A stretch of DNA of 64,000 nt from Sphingobacterium sp. ML3W (GCF_029542085.1 NZ_CP107036.1:2728001-2792000); one strand, 5' to 3'; counted from the stretch's first letter, positions 37,444 to 47,328 are shown. Notes: generated from the letters alone by a model not told the origin. Numbers and translations are program-made.

Positions 37444-39855
37444 CTACCTTTTCGTTAAACTTACCGATTCACCTTTCATACGTGTATTGTATCTGATGAT
37501 AACCTCTGGCTTTTCATCCCCATTATTGTCACAAGAAAATGCGATAGCAGAACCACCCTTTGGCAACACGGCGGTCCCCTCCACAGATAAATCAGTAATA
37601 AGACGATAATTCTTGTCTGTCAATATCGCTTTTCCTTTATGATCCAATAGGATATACTGATCTTTTTCTAGTTTCCCAAAGATTTTGACAATCCCTTTAT
37701 CTGTTTTAATAGAAGGGTTTTCGATCGAACCATCGCCCTCTACCTTAATTCGTAAGGCGAATGTGCTTTCCTCTGGCGACTCCCATGACCAATCTGCTCC
37801 CCCTGGTTGTCCCGGTTGCATCGAAGAGAGGTCACAATGGAATCTTTTGGAGACAAATAATGGATAAAGCATAAATTTAGTATCATCAATCTTTTCCAAA
37901 TGCCATTCGGTCTTTGGATCCTTCAGCCTGAGTTTTTGTTCGGCCGTAAAAACATCGGCCAATCGCAGTTGATCCCAATTTTTCATGCTTTCCAATAACA
38001 AGTCTATCTGTCCATGTTGCTGTAAAGTTTTCATATCGATACTCATGGCATATCCTGAGTCAAAACCTGCGGATTCGGAGAGTGCCCATTCCAGATCTTC
38101 CAAAGAGGTGGCTTCAAACTTTCTATCCGCAAGCCGTACCAAAAACCAACCCAACATTCGTGGGAACAAGTTGCGATAAAAATAAGCTTGGTTCTTGATC
38201 CGATTTTCGACCTGCCCCGTGCGCATTTCTTCGCCCCAAGGCTCACCCCAGTTCATCCGCGTATGAACATGCCACAGATAATGATCTAGACGACTGGCAT
38301 CATTGATGATACCAGTTTTATTTTCAAGACCTTGATAGAAATCAGCCACAAATTTGCCTGTTGCATAATAATCCTGTCCGGTATACATGCAGCCCTCCAG
38401 ACCATCAAATGAAATCTGTTTCACACCTGTTTTATTAAAAATTGTAGTCAGTCTTTTAGCGTATTCATCCTGAAGCGTTAAATCCGGGAATAAAGTCTTA
38501 TAAGGATAATCCCATAATTTATAGACACTTTTCTCTACCCCATGGCTTGCTTTTTGGGTACCAAAAGCTCCCCGCACACAATTGGTCAATATCCATTGAT
38601 CCCCCTTCTTTTCGGCTTTGCCATAAGTAATCAGTTCGTCCTCTATCTGTAGCGTATTGAGTGTCAGCGGTAAGGAAAAAAGCTCACTATTCTGAACAGT
38701 GATCTCTTGCTGATTAGCATCCAATGCCGCAATGAGTTTCAATTCGCCTTGTTTGAGTAGATGCTTGCTAGGGATGGGTGTAACATAAGGATCATTCGTT
38801 GTCGTAAAGTTAGACAAGGTATGAATACCAATATCGATTCCCCACTGTGCAGCCCTATCAACCAATTTTTTCATGCCAGCATCAGCTTCTGTACTCAATT
38901 CTTTGCGCCACTCGAAATGTCCCCAATTAAGAAAAGGATCGGGATGGTAAAGATTTTTAAATCCCGCGAGTTTTGTCTTTTCTAACGCAAAATCCAAATT
39001 GGTAGCGGAAAAGTTTGTAATCAAGTATGAACGCATCGCCTCACGTGAGAGCTTAGCCCATTCCCCTTCGATCATCGGATGGGGTAAGCCCTGCTCCAGC
39101 TCCACTCTTCCGATCCGCTTTAATATCTGGCTTCGTTTATCACCGAAGAGTGCTACTTTAGCTCCAACGATTAATCCATCGGGACCTTCAACTGGCAAGG
39201 TCATCATATTGTTCAATCCTTTCACCTGTTGCAATTCCCTCTCACTCCGATTTTTGGCAGACAACTGAAATATAGTTCCATTTCCAGCATCCACTGCTGC
39301 AAAATGACCAAATGAAATACTAGCTACGGATAGGTCACTACTTGCTCCCTTATAGCCAAAAGTTGCACTATAATTCCCAATATAATCTTCGGGAATACCG
39401 GCAATGGTTTTAACATGTAAAGACTGCATGCCAAAAGCCAGATCTTCCCCCTGAGCTACCCCTACGACCTCACCAACAACCTCGTGAAGCTTAATTTTTA
39501 CAGGGCCAAACACCAGCAACTTATAAGCCGGTGATAGCTTTAGAACTTCATAGGTAATCGCTTCCTTATGTTGACCAACTTTCAGTTCGACAGCCTGACC
39601 GTCCTCCATCGTTAGCGAAAAACGATCCCCATTAACCTTAAGTCCTTTTGGTTGTATGATTTTTTGATCTTTATAGACCGTTAGGATCGGATATTTACCA
39701 GCCTCAAGAAGCTCCTTGCCGTCTACTTTAATTGAAGTATAGTAGCCCTGCTGATCAAAGTGTATATGCGTTAAGTTCGTTTTTACTTCTTGCGCCAATA
39801 CAGGAAATTCCAATCCCGAGATCAATAAGCCAACTAGAAACGTAATATTTTTCAT
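37444..39855 (-). CDS. Large secreted glycosidase-like protein, family not recognised (paralogue of 23149-25428)
   Basis: 803 residues with a signal peptide ending PVLAQ (residue 22). The layout matches the protein at 23149-25428: an N-terminal beta domain opening FDQQGYYTSIKVDGKEL, a barrel entry (GLPHPMIEGEWAKLS, KLAGFKNLYHPDPF), an inserted beta domain (about 372-447, ending LTNCVRGAFGTQKASHG), and a barrel strand GVKQISFDGLEGC (477-489) with Asp484 and Glu487 at the likely catalytic position. A further C-terminal beta domain (about 690-803) is present here only. It lies between the DUF5054 gene (53 bp) and the GH43 gene (134 bp), in the same orientation. It probably acts on the same glycan as its neighbours; the linkage is unknown. 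Confidence 0.6.
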   Translation of the reverse strand: MKNITFLVGLLISGLEFPVLAQEVKTNLTHIHFDQQGYYTSIKVDGKELLEAGKYPILTVYKDQKIIQPKGLKVNGDRFSLTMEDGQAVELKVGQHKEAITYEVLKLSPAYKLLVFGPVKIKLHEVVGEVVGVAQGEDLAFGMQSLHVKTIAGIPEDYIGNYSATFGYKGASSDLSVASISFGHFAAVDAGNGTIFQLSAKNRSERELQQVKGLNNMMTLPVEGPDGLIVGAKVALFGDKRSQILKRIGRVELEQGLPHPMIEGEWAKLSREAMRSYLITNFSATNLDFALEKTKLAGFKNLYHPDPFLNWGHFEWRKELSTEADAGMKKLVDRAAQWGIDIGIHTLSNFTTTNDPYVTPIPSKHLLKQGELKLIAALDANQQEITVQNSELFSLPLTLNTLQIEDELITYGKAEKKGDQWILTNCVRGAFGTQKASHGVEKSVYKLWDYPYKTLFPDLTLQDEYAKRLTTIFNKTGVKQISFDGLEGCMYTGQDYYATGKFVADFYQGLENKTGIINDASRLDHYLWHVHTRMNWGEPWGEEMRTGQVENRIKNQAYFYRNLFPRMLGWFLVRLADRKFEATSLEDLEWALSESAGFDSGYAMSIDMKTLQQHGQIDLLLESMKNWDQLRLADVFTAEQKLRLKDPKTEWHLEKIDDTKFMLYPLFVSKRFHCDLSSMQPGQPGGADWSWESPEESTFALRIKVEGDGSIENPSIKTDKGIVKIFGKLEKDQYILLDHKGKAILTDKNYRLITDLSVEGTAVLPKGGSAIAFSCDNNGDEKPEVIIRYNTRMKGESVSLTKR

Positions 39856-39908
39856 CGTATATAATTTATATGTAAATAACTACCCATTTGTATTCAACCT
39901 CAATACGT

Positions 39909-40634
39909 TTATTTTGCTTGCTGCGGTATCAATTCTATATCAAATCGGTATGTCATTGTACCACCAAACCACATTCTAAAATTAGTTCCCCAAACATTGT
40001 TAAATAAGCAAAAATGCAAGCCCCCATTTATATTCGGTTGGCGCACTGAATAATTTAGCAAATCCAGCTCGCCAACGGCTACCAACAACGCATCTTTACT
40101 ACGAATACGTATTTTACCAGCGTTTGTCACAATATCTACGTAGCGATCCAATCCATGCAGTTGCCTATTTCCTCCTTCCACAACATTCAAAACACGTACT
40201 GGTTGGCCTACTTTTTCAACAAGTATATCCAGGACATCCTTTGGATAGAAGCTCAGCCAGTATGCTTCAGGTAAACGGTTAGCCGATTTATCCACCAAGG
40301 TGTAGCTCAACTGGATATGATTTGTTGTTTCATTGAAATGATAACTGCTATAGATCTGTTTTGGGAGTACCTGTTGTTCGACCCCGTCTCCCCCCGTTAG
40401 ACTCAAACTATTGTATATTTCATTTTTAGCTTTATTATAAACAAATTTCTGAAGAGAGGCTACCAAGGTACGGCTTCCGGACATATCCGAGGTTAGTCCC
40501 GGTTTTCCAAAATCTCGAATCGCCCAATCTACTTTTTGCGTAATATAGGAATCCATAAAACGGTCAAATTCCTGAGTCGAAAAACTCTGATAGCTAAGTT
40601 CCCCCATTTTCATCCGAAAACCTTTTTTATCCAA
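39909..40634 (-). CDS. C-terminal part of a DUF5054 (GH38-like) protein, in the -1 frame
   Basis: Continues the protein begun at 41911. Read alone it would need a TTG start at 40634 and has no signal peptide. Read after a -1 shift at 40622-40628 it extends the N-terminal part without a gap (NWIKK|GFRMKMGELSYQSF), giving about 667 residues, the usual size range of the family as I know it. It carries helix-rich then beta-rich sequence (FDRFMDSYITQKVDWAIRDFG, YWLSFYPKDVLDILVEKVG, given as landmarks, and a final NNVWGTNFRMWFGG). It is therefore best viewed as one gene with 40610-41911, either interrupted or joined by frameshifting. Confidence 0.8.
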   Translation of the reverse strand: MDKKGFRMKMGELSYQSFSTQEFDRFMDSYITQKVDWAIRDFGKPGLTSDMSGSRTLVASLQKFVYNKAKNEIYNSLSLTGGDGVEQQVLPKQIYSSYHFNETTNHIQLSYTLVDKSANRLPEAYWLSFYPKDVLDILVEKVGQPVRVLNVVEGGNRQLHGLDRYVDIVTNAGKIRIRSKDALLVAVGELDLLNYSVRQPNINGGLHFCLFNNVWGTNFRMWFGGTMTYRFDIELIPQQAK

Positions 40635-41911
40635 TTGGAATGATCCATCTTCGGCGAATTGCAGGGAGCTATTTTTTCCTTCAAACTGGGCTTAGGAACC
40701 AATGCCAATTGCTGTAGAACACCTTCGGCTTCTGCGCGCAGATCTTTTGGCAAATATTGCAATGACCGTTCAACATGGGCTTCCTTTTCAGCCCAGGAAT
40801 CTTCTATTTTTTTGAACTCAGGTAATGCTAATGCCTGGGTAAAATCTGAAAAACGATACTTATCCCAGTGCTGCAAATGTGTCTTGACATCCAAACCCCA
40901 GGTATGTTCGGCCACGAGCCCCAGATGAATGGCAAAGCGGATAGCAGCATCGCTATTTGGATTTATACGACCATCTTGAACCCAAGTCTCATAACATCTG
41001 GATAAGGCTCTAAACCGGGCCATCATTAAAGGCGAACTTCCGAAGCCATGTATCCAGGTGTCGCCGACCTCTTGTGTCATCACAGGGAGCTTATTTCTCA
41101 TTGGTCGTAATACATCGGCTACATCACTCAGTGTTGAAGCTTGTAATATAGCGTTTGGGTAACGTTTCTGGAGGGATGCATAGATTTCTTTAACCTGCTG
41201 TACTGTATGTGGTCCATGATTATCGCCGGTAAATGCGATGGCCATGGCCGTCTTTCCGTCAGGTAAGATCATGTCACTACCGTAATCCTTTTGGTACATC
41301 AACATCACTTCGCTACCATCGGGACTTTTCCAGCGACATAGTGCAGGAACATTTGGCACCTTGCTTGCCGGATTTACGCCTATCTGCAGAAAGTCAATGT
41401 CATTATTCTTCAGCAAAGGAACGATTCCTCTTGTATGGCCAGGGACATCAGTCATCTTTGCTGCCCGCGTTTTTTTACCAAACTGGCGATCTAATTTTTT
41501 GGATAACTGCAACATCGTTCCAAAAAGTGCTTTATTCAGGGATTCCGACTCCACCGTATAGGGGATTGCATTCCACACAATATCGCCACGACGAATAGCT
41601 GCTTCCAACCTAGCTTTGTTCTCCGTACTTGCCTGTTCCAAATAAGTAGCAATCAACCAGGAGCCTGTTGTCCATACATAACGCTCCTTTGCCCCAGAAT
41701 TCCGAAGGTCCTCAGCGACGGCAATGGCTTTGGGAATAAATTCATTGATATAACGTTGCTCCACCACCGAACTAAGTTCGGTAAATCCGATGTCGAGATG
41801 TGTTTTGAAGATCAGGTGTACCTTTTGAACTGCATCATTTTGCTGCTGTCCAAAAGCAAAAAAAGAGGTCAGTACAAAAAAACAGGAACAATAAAATTTT
41901 CTGCGTTTCAT
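40610..41911 (-). CDS. N-terminal part of a DUF5054 (GH38-like, alpha-mannosidase-related) secreted protein
   Basis: 433 residues with a signal peptide ending FAFGQ. The catalytic domain opens VHLIFKTHLDIGFTELSS, in which His38 and Asp40 are the metal-binding H-x-D pair of GH38-type enzymes. AAKMTDVPGHTRGIVPLL near 150, FTGDNHGPHTV near 230 and AEHTWGLDVKTHL near 335 are the other metal/active-site segments. DUF5054 proteins are distant relatives of alpha-mannosidases found in PULs; the substrate is not established. The frame stops at 40610 just after A_AAA_AAG, and the rest of the domain continues in the -1 frame. It is the first gene after the terminator that closes the SusCD transcript, so it probably has its own promoter in 41912-42132. 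Confidence 0.85.
   Translation of the reverse strand: MKRRKFYCSCFFVLTSFFAFGQQQNDAVQKVHLIFKTHLDIGFTELSSVVEQRYINEFIPKAIAVAEDLRNSGAKERYVWTTGSWLIATYLEQASTENKARLEAAIRRGDIVWNAIPYTVESESLNKALFGTMLQLSKKLDRQFGKKTRAAKMTDVPGHTRGIVPLLKNNDIDFLQIGVNPASKVPNVPALCRWKSPDGSEVMLMYQKDYGSDMILPDGKTAMAIAFTGDNHGPHTVQQVKEIYASLQKRYPNAILQASTLSDVADVLRPMRNKLPVMTQEVGDTWIHGFGSSPLMMARFRALSRCYETWVQDGRINPNSDAAIRFAIHLGLVAEHTWGLDVKTHLQHWDKYRFSDFTQALALPEFKKIEDSWAEKEAHVERSLQYLPKDLRAEAEGVLQQLALVPKPSLKEKIAPCNSPKMDHSNWIKKVFG
40622..40628 (-). other. A_AAA_AAG slippery heptamer at the DUF5054 frame junction
   Basis: On the coding strand the zero-frame codons ATA-AAA-AAG contain A_AAA_AAG, the canonical bacterial -1 slippery sequence. 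Slipping back one base makes GGT the next codon, which is exactly the frame of the C-terminal part. The zero frame stops 9 bases later. I see no Shine-Dalgarno-like stimulator upstream and no strong downstream hairpin. Confidence 0.6.
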
Positions 41912-42132
41912 GGTTAATATTAGGTTTTTCTTATATCAAATATCGTTTATTTACTAACAAGACGATTGAAAAGGAGTAATCCCTAGGCGAAAATTGAGAA
42001 TAACAGAAAAATATATTCCTATAAAGAAGTACATACCTACTACACACCGTTCAGACAAAATTCCATTGTTACACCCTATTTAGGTTTAGTTAACATTGGC
42101 AAAAAAGAAAAGATAGAGGAACACTATTCATC

Positions 42133-42170
42133 AAAAAGGGCTTGTACAAAAAATGTACAAGCCCTTTTTT
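42133..42170. terminator. Terminator closing the PUL 2 susCD transcript
   Basis: aaaaagggcttgtac (42133-42147) and gtacaagccctttttt (42155-42170) form a near-perfect long stem with T runs on both sides. It lies 94 bases past the SusD stop and about 220 bases before the DUF5054 start. The rest of the 352-bp spacer shows no gene. Confidence 0.85.
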
Positions 42171-42263
42171 CTATTATTATTTTAACGTCTTTTTAAACTT
42201 AATGGTAAGCAACATTCAAAGACACCATTAGCTACAGCGCATTAACCGAATTATAACCACTCA

Positions 42264-44129
42264 CTATTGCAAGGGGTCAAAGGTCCCACCCCATTCTTTG
42301 TTCTGAGGGAGTTGATCTGGTTCAATAGAAATTTGTGCAGGATTTAAAGAATTAAACCAGTGTTTGAGACTCAGTTTATAAAATTGATTAGCGGAAGCCG
42401 TTTTATCCAAGTTTTCAATAACGACAGCAGAGAATTTCGATCTTACCGCAGCATTCATAATATTATCTGTATTTCCTGGCAGGGCCTGACCTTTATTTAA
42501 CATCAATAATAACCCTTTTCTAGTACCTTGCGCATTTAAGATATCATAGCGTTTCCATCTTCTTAAATCAGGGTATCTGAATCCTTCAAAAGCAAGTTCC
42601 ACCTGACGCTCATTTATAATTACCTGACGGAGATCTGCCTGTCCAATTGCTGTAATACCATAATTTATCGCTGTCCCTGCTGCAATCCCTGCACGTTTAC
42701 GAATGGCGTACAATGCATTTAATGCTTCACCACTCCGACCAGTTTCATTTGCAGATTCAGCAAGATTCAAAAGAAGCTCAGCATAACGCATTGGTGAAAA
42801 CCAGCTTTTCGCATTGGCCGCCACTCCCACTAAAGCATTTCTATCCAAAAGCGTATCTAAACCTTTACGTTGAAAAAAACCAGTTACACCATTTTCATCC
42901 CCATTTTGGATCAGTGGAGAAATTCCTGAAAACAAACTATTGTCTCTTGCTGGAAGCACGGTACTTGGCGTTGCTGTTGCCTTCCAAGTCCAGGCCTGCC
43001 AATAAGAGCGCGACCGCGGAGTTGTCATTCCGATAACATTGACATCAGGTGTTGGATATACTGTACCCCCACACCAGATAGTTGCATAGAAACGATCATC
43101 GCGATTGGTATAAAAATCTGTTAAGAACTGTTGATTATAAGCTGGATTGGACAATTGGTTCTGATCAAGCTGCATTGGACTGCCATCACGTTTAGGATAT
43201 GCAATCAATAAGGGAAGTATCGGTTGGTCATTGTTCGTACTTCCATTCGTGAATGCAATAGGTCTAATCGGCGCAAAATTCATGTAACTATCGGGATAGT
43301 AATACTGCCTAACCATAATCTGCTCTTTATTTCGAGAATACCAGATCAATCTATAGTTTTCAAACAGTCCAAAACCCGCAGCATCCGCGGCTTGTACCGC
43401 AGCTTTTGCTGCATTATACGCATTTGTCCATCTCGCTTGATCGTTTGTTGCATTAAATAACGGACTGGCATACCACAAAAGAATCCGCGCTTTAAGGCCT
43501 AAAGCTGCTGCACGATTTATACGGCCATAGTCAGCCCCACTGTAATTGGGAGGTAAAGACGAAGCGGCTTCATCCAGGTCCTTTACGATCTGTGCAACAC
43601 ATTCGGAGGTTTTACTTCTCGGCACTTTCAATGAATTGAGGTCGCTACCATCTTGTGTATGCAAGATCAAAGGTACACCACCGATCGAACTAACCATCTC
43701 CCAATATTTCCAAGCCCGCCAAAATTTAGCCTCACCGATCAACCTATTTTTTGTTGTTGCACTGAGTACCGATTCCGGTACATCCGCCAATTGATCCATA
43801 AAATAATTGGCTTTGTCGATATAGGTATAATCCAAATTAGTGAAGTTGACAGCTACATCAACGATCCCCTGCTGGAAACTTCCTAAATTTCCTCCCGCTG
43901 CGTTTATACCTTCGTCGGCGTTCGCTCCACTTCCAAGCTCCCAGCGTGGCATAAGACCACCATATATATCATTTAAATAGGCCTTGATCAGAACAGAATC
44001 CGTCCAGACATTTTTGGGGTTTATCGCACCAGTATTTTCGTAATCTAATCCTTTCGTACAAGATGAGGCGCCTAAGGCAACTAGTATTACAACATAAAGA
44101 ATCGACTTAAATTGATTTAGATATTTCAT
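42264..44129 (-). CDS. SusD/RagB-family nutrient-binding outer-membrane lipoprotein
   Basis: 621 residues. A lipoprotein signal ends ALGASSC with Cys24, followed by TKGLDYENTGAINPKNVW. The TPR-like helices (NRLIGEAKFWRAWKYWEMV), the PPNYSGADYGRINRAAALGL segment and the C-terminal INERQVELAFEGFRYPDLRRW (landmarks) are standard for the family. It is longer than the SusD of PUL 1. It follows susC by 25 bp and is the last gene before the terminator at 42133. It binds the glycan delivered to SusC. Confidence 0.95.
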   Translation of the reverse strand: MKYLNQFKSILYVVILVALGASSCTKGLDYENTGAINPKNVWTDSVLIKAYLNDIYGGLMPRWELGSGANADEGINAAGGNLGSFQQGIVDVAVNFTNLDYTYIDKANYFMDQLADVPESVLSATTKNRLIGEAKFWRAWKYWEMVSSIGGVPLILHTQDGSDLNSLKVPRSKTSECVAQIVKDLDEAASSLPPNYSGADYGRINRAAALGLKARILLWYASPLFNATNDQARWTNAYNAAKAAVQAADAAGFGLFENYRLIWYSRNKEQIMVRQYYYPDSYMNFAPIRPIAFTNGSTNNDQPILPLLIAYPKRDGSPMQLDQNQLSNPAYNQQFLTDFYTNRDDRFYATIWCGGTVYPTPDVNVIGMTTPRSRSYWQAWTWKATATPSTVLPARDNSLFSGISPLIQNGDENGVTGFFQRKGLDTLLDRNALVGVAANAKSWFSPMRYAELLLNLAESANETGRSGEALNALYAIRKRAGIAAGTAINYGITAIGQADLRQVIINERQVELAFEGFRYPDLRRWKRYDILNAQGTRKGLLLMLNKGQALPGNTDNIMNAAVRSKFSAVVIENLDKTASANQFYKLSLKHWFNSLNPAQISIEPDQLPQNKEWGGTFDPLQ

Positions 44130-44154
44130 TTTGATTTCCTTTTAATGTTAAAAT

Positions 44155-47100
44155 TTAGAACGTTAAACTGATTCCGGCATTAAATGACTTAACAATAGGG
44201 AAAGACGTCCCTCTATCCATCTCAGGATCATAGAATTTTTTATTGAATTTACTAATCACGAAAAGATTAGATCCTGATACATAGAAACGAATATTGTTCG
44301 CATATTTCTTATACCAGCTTTGCGGAAGATTGTAGGCAATATTCAAAAACTTTAAGCGCACGAAACTTGCATCGGCCAACCAAAAATTACTTCCGCTCGT
44401 ATTAACCACTCTCACCTCATCATTTGCACTGTAGCGATAGGGTAACCATGCGCTTGTATTTTCTGAGCTCCAGGATTCGGCAGCCCAAGGTCGCCACATC
44501 CGGTTCCACTCTACACCGTCACTCAAATTATTGAAAGACTTTTTATAACCCAACGAACCATTGAAATTAGCGCTGATACTTAAGCCTTTCCAATCGGCAC
44601 TTAGGTTTAATCCTACAACTTTCGGATTATTGCTCTTATTTAATACAGTGATGTCATTCTCATTAATCGTATTATCTCCGTTGAAATCTCTATATGCAAA
44701 TTGTCCAGGTTTAGGTGCATTGCCTTTAAAGTTATAGCCCGGGTGAGCTGCTAGCAAACCATCGACATCAGACTGTGTTCTAAGCAGTTTATCCACTGTA
44801 TATCCAGTGATCATATTGGAAGAACGGCCATTACCAATTAAATTCTGATAATCATACGTGATATTTAAATCTCTTATGGTATACCAAGAGTTTCCATAAG
44901 TGAAATTAAGACCGATATTATAGTTCAGATCGCCTGTTCTGTTTGCGTAATTCACACTAAGATCGACACCATTCGCCTTCATTTCTCCATAATTAACAGA
45001 GGGTAAAGGTCGGCTGAAAGTAGGTGGAGTAGATTGAATTCTTGTACTTAAAATATCATAAGTACGTGTCTCCCAATATTCAGCTGTTGCATTAAAGTGT
45101 TTCAAGAAACTGATATCGACACCAAAATTTTTATTCAGGTATTTTTCCCAGGTAATGTTTGCATTTGGAAGAACATCATATTGTATACCTGGATTGAGTG
45201 TTGGTGTTTCGCCAAAAATCGCACTATTACCAGTCACATATTTATCTTCATATTGCCAGCGTTTGGCATTTGCATCATCTTTTCCCGCATTTGGGTTTAT
45301 TGCGACGAAGTCATTACCAGTTAATCCGACCGAAGCTCTGATTTTCAATGATTCTATTCCATTTACATTTTTAAAGAAATTTTCTTTAGAGATTACCCAA
45401 GCAGCTGAAACAGATGGAAAAAAGCCCCATCGTTTATCCTTCGGAAAATTTGCAGAGCCATCGTAACGGTAAGCAAAAGTGGCGACATATTTATCCGCGT
45501 AGTCGTAAGCAAATTGTCCAATATAGGATTTACGTCCTACTGTTGGTAAAAATCCATAAGCATTGTTAATTCTCTTTGTCGCTGTACCGTTTACAACGCC
45601 CGAACCACCTGTGGACGCCCACCATTGGTCTGTCATATAGATCGGAAAGCCATTGATGGTTGCATCTATACCATCATAGCTTCTTTCCTGTCTTTCATAG
45701 ACCAATGCTGCATTGACATGATGTTGGCCAAAATCTCTTTCAAAGTTTAGTTGTAAGTTTGTTTGGTCTTCTTGGTTCCATGCAGCCATTTTCTGTATAC
45801 CTGGCGTATGGTAAGTGAGGCGCTGGCCCACGATATTATTTAGATCCCAAACCACAGGTTCTATCTGAGCCAGCTGATAGTAGGTAAAAGGATGTGAGTA
45901 AATTTTCTGATTACTATTGTTAAAGGTTTTGATGTAACCAACTTTTGCACTTAAACCCTCCAAAAACGGCATTTTGTAGGTCAGACTCAAATTTACAACT
46001 GACTTAAGACCTTCTGACTTATTATAACCAGAGAGTCCTTGTGCCTCTCCAGATTTATTGGAAATCCAAAAATAATCTACTGGTAAACCTGAAGCCGTGA
46101 AAGAGGGCATATAGGGTTGCCATAGTAACAGTTTGGGAAACATATCTCCGGACCAATCTCCTTCAGGTGAATTAAATTTATTATTGTTCAAACTGAGACC
46201 AGCAAAAACCGAAACGTTTTTGGTTAAATTGGCCGTTATATTGGTCCGTACATTATACTTTTTTTCGTTGGTGTTCTTGATAAAAGTTTCCTGATTTACA
46301 TAGGAGGCGCCGATAAAATACTGAAGTTTATCCGTACCTCCAGATGCGCTTAAATTATGCGTAGTAATGGAAGGGTTTACATATACATCTCTTAATTTGT
46401 CAAAACCATATCCTTTACCACCACCAAAATCTCTGTCTTTAAAATAAGCTTTTGCAGTCTCTGTCCAAGGTGTATTTGCTGGACCACCAGCTTCACCCCA
46501 GATTCTGTTTTGAATCTGTCCCCATTCCATGATGCTCGTTAACTCCATATTCTTTCCACGAACATCCCGCCCAGTATTCACCGAGTAGTTGATAGAAACT
46601 TTTCCCGCTTTCCCGCGTTTGGTCGTAACCAACACAACACCTGCACCAGCCCGGGCACCATATGCAGCTGTAGTCGCAGCATCTTTTAAAATAGACACTT
46701 CTTCAATTTCATTAGGGCTTAAATTGTTGAATTCGGCAGCATCGATAGTCACCTTTCCATCAATGACATAAAGTGTAGGTGAAGCATTCCATGAACTCGC
46801 TGTCCGTATACGGATATCGGGTTGTGCTCCGGGTATACCACTCGGTGTGGACACATATAAACCCGGCATCCGACCGGCCAATAGATTTCCAACAGAGGTA
46901 GTTGGAATCTCAATATCTGCTTCCTTAAATTTAACCGATGCGACAGAGCCGGCCAAAAGGCCTTTCTTTTGTGTGGTATAACCGACAACTACAGTTTCAT
47001 CCAATGTTACTGCGCTGGGAACCATCTCTATGACAATACCCTGCTTCGCCATCACAGTTATAGTCCTGTATCCGATCATGGATGCTTTTAGACTTGATCC

Positions 47101-47328
47101 TTCGTTTGTGGTAATCGCAAATTTGCCTACAGCATCTGTCTGTACAGAAGAAAACGCTGAATTTCCTTGCGCCCCTACGATAACAACCGTAGCTCCTGCC
47201 AAAGGAGCCCTTTTCTCGGAGTCAATGACTGTCCCTGATATCTTAATTTGCGAAAAAACATGGTGGGATTGCAATAGCATGAAGACAATTCCGAGCAACC
47301 GTAGGTGCATTTTTAAAATTTCTTTCAT
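44155..47328 (-). CDS. SusC/RagA TonB-dependent transporter (no STN domain)
   Basis: 1057 residues. A signal peptide ends HHVFSQ (residue 27). A carboxypeptidase-like beta-sandwich (about 28-105) comes first, then TonB box-like LDETVVVGYTTQKK, then the plug (NLLAGRMPGLYVSTPSG, PTLYVIDGKV, EEVSILKDAATTAAYGARAG) and the barrel ending SFNAGISLTF. Unlike the PUL 1 SusC it has no STN domain, so it should not signal through a FecR protein; induction probably uses another regulator (for example an AraC-type one). The 285 bp upstream contain the terminator of the next operon and presumably the promoter, which I could not place. It imports the oligosaccharides processed by the downstream hydrolases. 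Confidence 0.95.
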   Translation of the reverse strand: MKEILKMHLRLLGIVFMLLQSHHVFSQIKISGTVIDSEKRAPLAGATVVIVGAQGNSAFSSVQTDAVGKFAITTNEGSSLKASMIGYRTITVMAKQGIVIEMVPSAVTLDETVVVGYTTQKKGLLAGSVASVKFKEADIEIPTTSVGNLLAGRMPGLYVSTPSGIPGAQPDIRIRTASSWNASPTLYVIDGKVTIDAAEFNNLSPNEIEEVSILKDAATTAAYGARAGAGVVLVTTKRGKAGKVSINYSVNTGRDVRGKNMELTSIMEWGQIQNRIWGEAGGPANTPWTETAKAYFKDRDFGGGKGYGFDKLRDVYVNPSITTHNLSASGGTDKLQYFIGASYVNQETFIKNTNEKKYNVRTNITANLTKNVSVFAGLSLNNNKFNSPEGDWSGDMFPKLLLWQPYMPSFTASGLPVDYFWISNKSGEAQGLSGYNKSEGLKSVVNLSLTYKMPFLEGLSAKVGYIKTFNNSNQKIYSHPFTYYQLAQIEPVVWDLNNIVGQRLTYHTPGIQKMAAWNQEDQTNLQLNFERDFGQHHVNAALVYERQERSYDGIDATINGFPIYMTDQWWASTGGSGVVNGTATKRINNAYGFLPTVGRKSYIGQFAYDYADKYVATFAYRYDGSANFPKDKRWGFFPSVSAAWVISKENFFKNVNGIESLKIRASVGLTGNDFVAINPNAGKDDANAKRWQYEDKYVTGNSAIFGETPTLNPGIQYDVLPNANITWEKYLNKNFGVDISFLKHFNATAEYWETRTYDILSTRIQSTPPTFSRPLPSVNYGEMKANGVDLSVNYANRTGDLNYNIGLNFTYGNSWYTIRDLNITYDYQNLIGNGRSSNMITGYTVDKLLRTQSDVDGLLAAHPGYNFKGNAPKPGQFAYRDFNGDNTINENDITVLNKSNNPKVVGLNLSADWKGLSISANFNGSLGYKKSFNNLSDGVEWNRMWRPWAAESWSSENTSAWLPYRYSANDEVRVVNTSGSNFWLADASFVRLKFLNIAYNLPQSWYKKYANNIRFYVSGSNLFVISKFNKKFYDPEMDRGTSFPIVKSFNAGISLTF

